Shown here: positions 7,099 to 10,287 of the stretch, piece by piece | How the letters are laid out: every line of letters begins with the position of its first letter | How positions within the stretch are numbered: the stretch's first letter is position 1 | From: CAYSCW01 sp964449165 | GTDB taxonomy: Bacteria > Acidobacteriota > Aminicenantia > Aminicenantales > Aminicenantaceae | Length of the DNA: 10,287 nt | Assembly: GCA_964449165.1 (NCBI GenBank) | Contig: CAYVAT010000068.1 | Span: forward strand, 1-10,287 | Reading direction: 5' to 3' | Notes under the pieces: model-generated | The model's database searches: none | What the model was told of the DNA's origin: nothing | What the model saw: only the letters and a program-made list of their open reading frames with translations | Program-made: the position numbers and the translations under genes

Positions 7099-7217
7099 GG
7101 ACTGTTCTCAGAATAGACCGTTGAATTAATTCAGGAGCTATTTTCCAAAAGCTGCCTTCTATCTTGTGGATGAGATTTTTATTCTTCAGGGAATTTTCTG
7201 CGAACGGTCCTCATGAT

Positions 7218-7949
7218 TTATTGGTCCAGGCGTATCCTGATCCCCCCCGCAAATGAGGATATAAAATTAAAAATAAGGGAGAATAAAAAGCCCATCAATC
7301 CAAAAAAAACCAAACCGAGAATCCCTCCCATGATGGCATACATGACTCCACCGATCAGGGTTCCCTGCATTTCCCGGAGAGCCACGGGCATAATGGTTAC
7401 GATTATCCGAAAGAGATCCGTGGTCCCGGCAAAAGCACCGAGGATAAGGCCCACAAAAATCCCCATTGTTCCGAAGAAAACAAGACAGGAAAGAGGATGA
7501 ATCGATCGAAGAACCCTGTGCTCAGCCTTTTTCTCCTCGAAAATACCCTTAACATCCTCACCCGAGACCTCCTGTTCACTGCAAAAAGGGCATTCTCTCT
7601 GAGGATCCTCCAGTTTGTGCCCGCAATCAGGACAGTATCTGTCCCCTTCCGAGATATTCTCTCCGCAGCGAGTACACACCTCTTCTTCCAGCCTGTTCTC
7701 AAATCCGCAGTGGATGCAAATCGCCTTTCCTTCTTTGAGCGAAGGCGGATTGGATTGAATCCATCTTTCCCCATCATAATAATACCATTTTCCGCTCTTA
7801 GCACCGACCATCCAGAACCGGCCTTCCTCATCCTTCAGGCGCAGATTTTTCATCCGCTCTATGAATTCAGGCCGCGAGATCTCTCCCTGCCGAAATTCTC
7901 TCTTTACCTGTTCGAATTCCTGCTCAACGTCCTTGAATTCTTTTTTCAT
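7218..7949 (-). CDS. Membrane protein with WYYYDG motif and four CxxC zinc knuckles
   Basis: No named family recognised; 243 residues with three visible parts. Residues 1-38 are a charged helix (EQEFEQVKREFRQGEIS, then RPEFIERM), reminiscent of short SHOCT-like helices. Residues 44-69 hold FWMVGAKSGKWYYYDGERW plus a PP turn, resembling a small aromatic domain seen in other zinc-ribbon membrane proteins. Residues 78-123 contain four CxxC pairs (C78/C81, C92/C95, C106/C109, C120/C123), fitting two zinc ribbons. The C-terminal part has hydrophobic stretches at about 152-175 and 196-234, probably two to four membrane helices with Gly-rich packing motifs, ending in GGIRIRLDQ. The N-terminal domains are presumably cytoplasmic. 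Its ATG follows only a weak Shine-Dalgarno, but a good promoter lies upstream. It converges on hypF across 119 bp in which I see no clear terminator. A sensor or stress-response role is a guess. Confidence 0.85.
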   Translation of the reverse strand: MKKEFKDVEQEFEQVKREFRQGEISRPEFIERMKNLRLKDEEGRFWMVGAKSGKWYYYDGERWIQSNPPSLKEGKAICIHCGFENRLEEEVCTRCGENISEGDRYCPDCGHKLEDPQRECPFCSEQEVSGEDVKGIFEEKKAEHRVLRSIHPLSCLVFFGTMGIFVGLILGAFAGTTDLFRIIVTIMPVALREMQGTLIGGVMYAIMGGILGLVFFGLMGFLFSLIFNFISSFAGGIRIRLDQ

Positions 7950-8010
7950 CTTTACAATCTACACTTCCAGCTCCCGATTCTATGCCAGTTAAAAAGAAAT
8001 CCTCGGCACC

Positions 8011-8039
8011 AATATAGTCTATCTAGGCGATTGTATCAA
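8011..8039 (-). promoter_or_regulatory. Sigma-70 promoter of the zinc-knuckle membrane protein gene
   Basis: Read on the minus strand, TTGATA (8039-8034) and TATATT (8016-8011) are separated by exactly 17 bp; each matches the consensus at five of six positions. The predicted leader is about 55 nt. Confidence 0.6.
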
Positions 8040-8078
8040 GCCCCTGGTCCTGCGCTCTGAGTAATCAAAAATTGTCTT

Positions 8079-8143
8079 TTTTTGTAACTTCTTTGTTTGC
8101 AATACTTATATGTAACATGTTGATTATAAATAAGTTACAAAAA
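8079..8143. repeat. 12-bp perfect inverted repeat around a TGTAAC palindromic core
   Basis: TTTTTGTAACTT (8079-8090) and AAGTTACAAAAA (8132-8143) are exact reverse complements separated by 41 bp. The loop contains TGTAACATGTT with the palindrome AACATGTT (8114-8121). GTAAC therefore occurs twice directly and once inverted in 65 bp, at roughly even spacing, as in a multi-site operator. It lies upstream of the 8011-8039 promoter and could regulate it. A long-loop RNA hairpin is also possible. Confidence 0.55.
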
Positions 8144-8212
8144 GTGACCGAAATCTGTGCAATTTGTCATATCTTCAAGAAAATTCAAAGTATTGGCGTT
8201 TCAAAAGCCTGC

Positions 8213-8232
8213 TTTTCCACAATTTTTCCACA
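8213..8232 (+). promoter_or_regulatory. Two tandem DnaA-box-like sites (TTTTCCACA)
   Basis: TTTTCCACA occurs at 8213-8221 and again at 8224-8232, each one base from the canonical TTATCCACA, in the same direction and 11 bp apart, about one helical turn. TTGTGAAAA follows on the other strand as a weaker partial match. The flanks are A+T-rich. They could be DnaA-binding sites, but no dnaA, dnaN, rpmH or similar origin-associated gene is nearby. Confidence 0.35.
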
Positions 8233-8280
8233 GTTTTTGTGAAAATTTAATACCCCTTTTAACACTCTTCTTTACAATCA

Positions 8281-9216
8281 TTATGTTACTAATTTTTTGA
8301 GCAGCTCAAGCAGGTTAGAACCTTCAAATCCCTTTATGGGATCGGGAATAAAGGACAGGATGAAAATAACCAAGACCACAACACCGATGAGCTTCCTGGA
8401 GAAGGATAAAGGAGTCCCTTCATCCATAACGTGGGGATGCTTCAGGCCTAAAATCAGGATAAGAAAAGCCCAGACGAACCATCCTGTCCAGAAGAAGATT
8501 GCCATGAAGATGAATACTCCTATGAAAAATTTAGCAATGTTTCGCGATTTCGGCCCTAAAAGCGCATAAGCAACATGTCCCCCATCCAGTTGACCCACAG
8601 GAAAGAGATTCAAGGCTGTGACAAAAATACCCACCCATCCGGCAAAGGCCACAGGATGGAGAACAATATCGAAATCAGGAGGAACATTCTTGAAAATAAA
8701 GCTTCCAGCGATCTTGAGCAAGAGAGGCTCACCAAAAATAAGGCTCCCTTCCTGTGGAATAGCGGGAACAGCCTTGGAAAGAGAAAGGCCGTATATGAGA
8801 GCAGGGACAGAAAGGATAAATCCTGTAAGTGGCCCGGCCACACCGATATCAAAAAGCTGCTGCTTTCTGGTTATCGGCGATTTAATTTTAATGAAAGCCC
8901 CCAAAGTGCCGATTAATGTAGGGGCAGGGATAAAATAAGGAAGGGTGGCATTAATTCTGTAATACTGACAGCTGAGGAAATGGCCCAACTCATGTCCCAA
9001 TAATATGCCCAGGAGGACAACTGCATAGATAATGCTCAAGGATATAATCTCTGGGTCATTAAATATTTTTGGACTAAAATTGACTTGAGAATTTTCGCTG
9101 ATAACGTCAGCATATTTGTAGCTTATGCTCCATGTTATCCCCACAAAGAAGGTGGAAAAGATAGTTACTACAAAGAGAATAACGTTGAGCCAGATCTTTT
9201 TATTGGGGTAACCCAT
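8281..9216 (-). CDS. Site-2 protease family (M50) intramembrane metalloprotease, EGY-like
   Basis: Polytopic zinc protease that cleaves within or near the membrane, a family that often releases regulators or clears membrane peptides. In 311 residues, HELGH (H75, E76, H79) supplies two zinc ligands and the catalytic Glu, and NLFPVGQLDGGH (203-214) supplies the third ligand D211. Hydrophobic segments lie at about 8-30, 58-84, 124-145, 188-208, 228-257 and 272-290. GTLGAFIKIKSP (103-114) and GQLDGGHVAYALLG resemble the chloroplast EGY/cyanobacterial branch. There is no PDZ domain between the two motifs, unlike RseP. All catalytic residues are present and the substrate is unknown. It lies after the ferredoxin gene and its terminator, 83 bp from that gene's stop. 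Neither a Shine-Dalgarno nor a promoter is clear, so expression may come from an unseen promoter or read-through. Confidence 0.92.
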   Translation of the reverse strand: MGYPNKKIWLNVILFVVTIFSTFFVGITWSISYKYADVISENSQVNFSPKIFNDPEIISLSIIYAVVLLGILLGHELGHFLSCQYYRINATLPYFIPAPTLIGTLGAFIKIKSPITRKQQLFDIGVAGPLTGFILSVPALIYGLSLSKAVPAIPQEGSLIFGEPLLLKIAGSFIFKNVPPDFDIVLHPVAFAGWVGIFVTALNLFPVGQLDGGHVAYALLGPKSRNIAKFFIGVFIFMAIFFWTGWFVWAFLILILGLKHPHVMDEGTPLSFSRKLIGVVVLVIFILSFIPDPIKGFEGSNLLELLKKLVT

Positions 9217-9240
9217 CTTTTATCAGTCCGGAATATTTGG

Positions 9241-9274
9241 GAAAAAAAATAGGAGTGATTTCTCTCACTCCTAT
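9241..9274 (-). terminator. Intrinsic terminator of the ferredoxin gene
   Basis: On the minus strand, ATAGGAGTGA and TCACTCCTAT form a perfect 10-bp stem (9274-9265 with 9258-9249) closing a 6-nt loop. A run of eight T follows at once (9249-9242, the first belonging to the stem). It starts 26 bp after the ferredoxin stop codon. This is the clearest regulatory structure in the window. Confidence 0.9.
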
Positions 9275-9299
9275 ATGAAAGATTGAAAACTATTAAGAA

Positions 9300-9551
9300 T
9301 TAGCCTTCTTCTTGCAGCTTTTTGTACTTTTCCATCAATTCTTCCTTGGACTCTTTATGGTCAGGATCAGGCACGCAACAATCAACAGGGCACACAGCCG
9401 CACACTGGGATTCATCGAAGTGCCCCACGCATTCTGTGCATTTTTCATGGTCAATCTCATAGATTTCTTCCCCTGCTGATATCGCTTGATTCGGGCATTC
9501 AGGTTCACAGGCACCACAATTAATGCATTCTTCTGTAATCATATAAGCCAT
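9300..9551 (-). CDS. 2[4Fe-4S] ferredoxin, Allochromatium/YfhL type
   Basis: Small cytosolic electron carrier of 83 residues. The first motif is C9, C12, C15 and C19 (CINCGACEPECP). The second is C38, C41, C50 and C54, with an eight-residue insert between C41 and C50 (CVGHFDESQC), which defines the Allochromatium vinosum/YfhL class of low-potential ferredoxins. Cluster I would use C9, C12, C15 and C54; cluster II C38, C41, C50 and C19. Two extra cysteines follow (C58, C59, VDCCVPDP), a feature shared by several relatives. The C-terminal helix (66-82, Lys/Glu-rich) is also typical. A near-perfect AGGAGG (9558-9563) lies 6 nt before the ATG. The gene has its own promoter and terminator, so it is monocistronic and probably well expressed. 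Redox partners cannot be told from the sequence. Confidence 0.96.
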   Translation of the reverse strand: MAYMITEECINCGACEPECPNQAISAGEEIYEIDHEKCTECVGHFDESQCAAVCPVDCCVPDPDHKESKEELMEKYKKLQEEG

Positions 9552-9581
9552 TTATTTCCTCCTCTTAAAAATTAACTGTTT

Positions 9582-9609
9582 ATTATATATTTTTTTTATG
9601 AATTTACAA
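9582..9609 (-). promoter_or_regulatory. Sigma-70 promoter of the ferredoxin gene
   Basis: On the minus strand, TTGTAA (9609-9604) is followed after 16 bp, most of it A/T, by a perfect TATAAT (9587-9582). The predicted leader of about 25 nt includes the strong Shine-Dalgarno. Placement between the TPR gene's stop and the ferredoxin start makes ferredoxin an independent unit. Confidence 0.7.
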
Positions 9610-9618
9610 GAGCAGAGA

Positions 9619-10275
9619 CTATTTTTTTTCTCCTAATTTCTGAACTTTTTGAGAGGCATCATAGCCAAAGTAGGTCTGGGGATAATCCTCCTGGATCTTT
9701 TTATAGAGAGCTAATGCTTCATCGATATTCCCCTTCTGTTCGTAAGCTTCAGCCTCGCGGAAGAGGACAGCATCCATTGTGTATTCTTGAGGATTTTCTT
9801 TTGCTATTTTCTGATAGATATCAATGGCTTTATCATAATCTCCTTTCTTGATGTATATCTGGGCCAGGAGATCCTGAGCCTGGTAGTAAGAAAGATCCTT
9901 TTTCTTGTCAGATACTTTCTTCAGGTATGCCTCAGCTTTCTCCAGGTCGCCGCTCTCCACCTCATGGTTGGCCAGGAGCAGGTAGGCTATTCGGGAAAAC
10001 TTTCCCTTGGCTGCTATGTCTTCGAGCTTCCGGATATTCTCGGGATTGTCCTTGATATTGGAGGCAAGTTCGAGAACCTCTCCCAGCATGCGGCTTTCCT
10101 TCCTGATATTATGAGCTTTGACCAGCCGGATACCGACCATAATAACAACAATGAGTACTATGGCTGTTGCGATGGCGATAAGTTCCCTGGACCTCTTTTT
10201 AGCAAAACGGAGAACCTTATTAAAAGTGGTGACAAGCTCATCCTCTTTGAGCTGTTTGCGCTTTATTCTTTTCAT
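9619..10275 (-). CDS. Membrane-anchored tetratricopeptide-repeat protein, YfgM-like
   Basis: 218-residue protein, probably a protein-interaction scaffold in the periplasm. A basic cytoplasmic N-terminus (MKRIKRKQLKEDELVTTFNK) and a second basic patch (26-30) precede one membrane segment (about 31-51). A helical region follows, with TPR-like units at about 95-122 (ANHEVESGDLEKAEAYLKK), 131-160 (AQIYIKKGDYDKAIDIYQKI) and 166-197 (AEAYEQKGNIDEALALYKKI). The closing PQTYFGYDASQKVQKL resembles the end of YbgF/BamD-type TPR blocks. Topology and length match the YfgM/PF09976-like group, whose E. coli member works at the SecYEG translocon; that function is not shown here. AAGAGG just upstream, at the window edge, supports the start. 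What lies upstream is outside the window. Confidence 0.88.
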   Translation of the reverse strand: MKRIKRKQLKEDELVTTFNKVLRFAKKRSRELIAIATAIVLIVVIMVGIRLVKAHNIRKESRMLGEVLELASNIKDNPENIRKLEDIAAKGKFSRIAYLLLANHEVESGDLEKAEAYLKKVSDKKKDLSYYQAQDLLAQIYIKKGDYDKAIDIYQKIAKENPQEYTMDAVLFREAEAYEQKGNIDEALALYKKIQEDYPQTYFGYDASQKVQKLGEKK

Positions 10276-10287
10276 GTTGTGCCTCTT

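Larger units (their letters stand above)
7950..8280. other. 331-bp A+T-rich spacer with inverted repeat and DnaA-box-like sites
   Basis: No gene is supported here. The spacer lies downstream of the protease gene and upstream of the zinc-knuckle gene, both on the minus strand. It carries a minus-strand promoter (8011-8039), a 12-bp perfect inverted repeat (8079-8090 with 8132-8143), an 8-bp palindrome AACATGTT (8114-8121) and two TTTTCCACA sites (8213-8221, 8224-8232). No intrinsic terminator for the protease gene is evident. Confidence 0.6.

Noticed and set aside
7098..7120. GGACTGTT here and at 2911-2918 as a further repeat copy
   Set aside because: The shared stretch is about 8 bp with no extended similarity, which is expected by chance.
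7099..7217. Possible bidirectional terminator between the convergent hypF and zinc-knuckle genes
   Set aside because: Only short palindromes (GAATTAATTC) and an imperfect AGCT...AGCT pairing are visible, with no stable stem plus T-tract in either direction.
7497..8060. A 187-codon open frame on the plus strand
   Set aside because: It lies opposite the zinc-knuckle gene, whose CxxC pairs, aromatic motif and membrane segments are plainly real. The plus-strand translation has no recognisable domain and simply mirrors it.
8203..8216. AAAAGC-CT-GCTTTT as a terminator for the protease gene
   Set aside because: The loop is only 2 nt and the stem is mostly A/T. No clean T-tract follows on the minus strand, so a functional hairpin is doubtful.
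1..10287. CRISPR arrays, tRNA or rRNA genes, transposases, defence systems
   Set aside because: No regularly spaced repeats, no cloverleaf-like sequence and no matching protein motifs were found on either strand.

Overview
The window reads as chromosomal DNA of a Gram-negative (diderm), probably anaerobic bacterium of moderate G+C. Evidence for an outer membrane is a signal-peptide-bearing beta-barrel protein. Evidence for anaerobic, hydrogenase-linked metabolism is HypF and an Allochromatium-type 2[4Fe-4S] ferredoxin. The mix of families would fit Aminicenantes, Acidobacteriota-like or deltaproteobacterial lineages. That placement is inference only, since the window has no rRNA or phylogenetic marker.

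Layout, left to right. Positions 1-158 hold one copy of a dispersed intergenic repeat and a promoter. 159-2723 (+) is a two-gene operon: a FadL/OmpP1-like outer-membrane barrel and an exported M14 zinc carboxypeptidase with all catalytic residues. 2724-3184 is a 461-bp non-coding stretch with a G-free C-rich tract, a second repeat copy, a divergent inverted copy, and a promoter. 3185-4222 (+) encodes a membrane-anchored, highly charged coiled-coil protein of unknown function. 4276-7098 (+) is a tight pair: QueH (epoxyqueuosine reductase) and HypF (the carbamoyltransferase that starts NiFe(CN)2CO assembly in [NiFe] hydrogenases). HypF meets a convergent gene, 7949-7218 (-), encoding a membrane protein with a tryptophan/tyrosine motif and four CxxC knuckles. 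7950-8280 is an A+T-rich spacer with a 12-bp inverted repeat and two tandem DnaA-box-like sites. 9216-8281 (-) is an EGY-type site-2 protease, 9551-9300 (-) a ferredoxin with its own promoter and intrinsic terminator, and 10275-9619 (-) a membrane-anchored TPR protein whose upstream region leaves the window.

Functionally this looks like core and housekeeping gene content rather than a mobile or defence island. It covers peptide scavenging at the cell surface, tRNA queuosine synthesis, hydrogenase cofactor maturation, membrane proteolysis and electron transfer. No transposase, integrase, CRISPR array, tRNA or rRNA was recognised. The most unusual signals are non-coding: the dispersed repeat family, the inverted-repeat/DnaA-box-like spacer, and two promoters whose -10 hexamers lie only 8-9 nt from a start codon lacking a Shine-Dalgarno sequence. 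Two genes (coiled-coil protein and CxxC/membrane protein) have no function I can assign.
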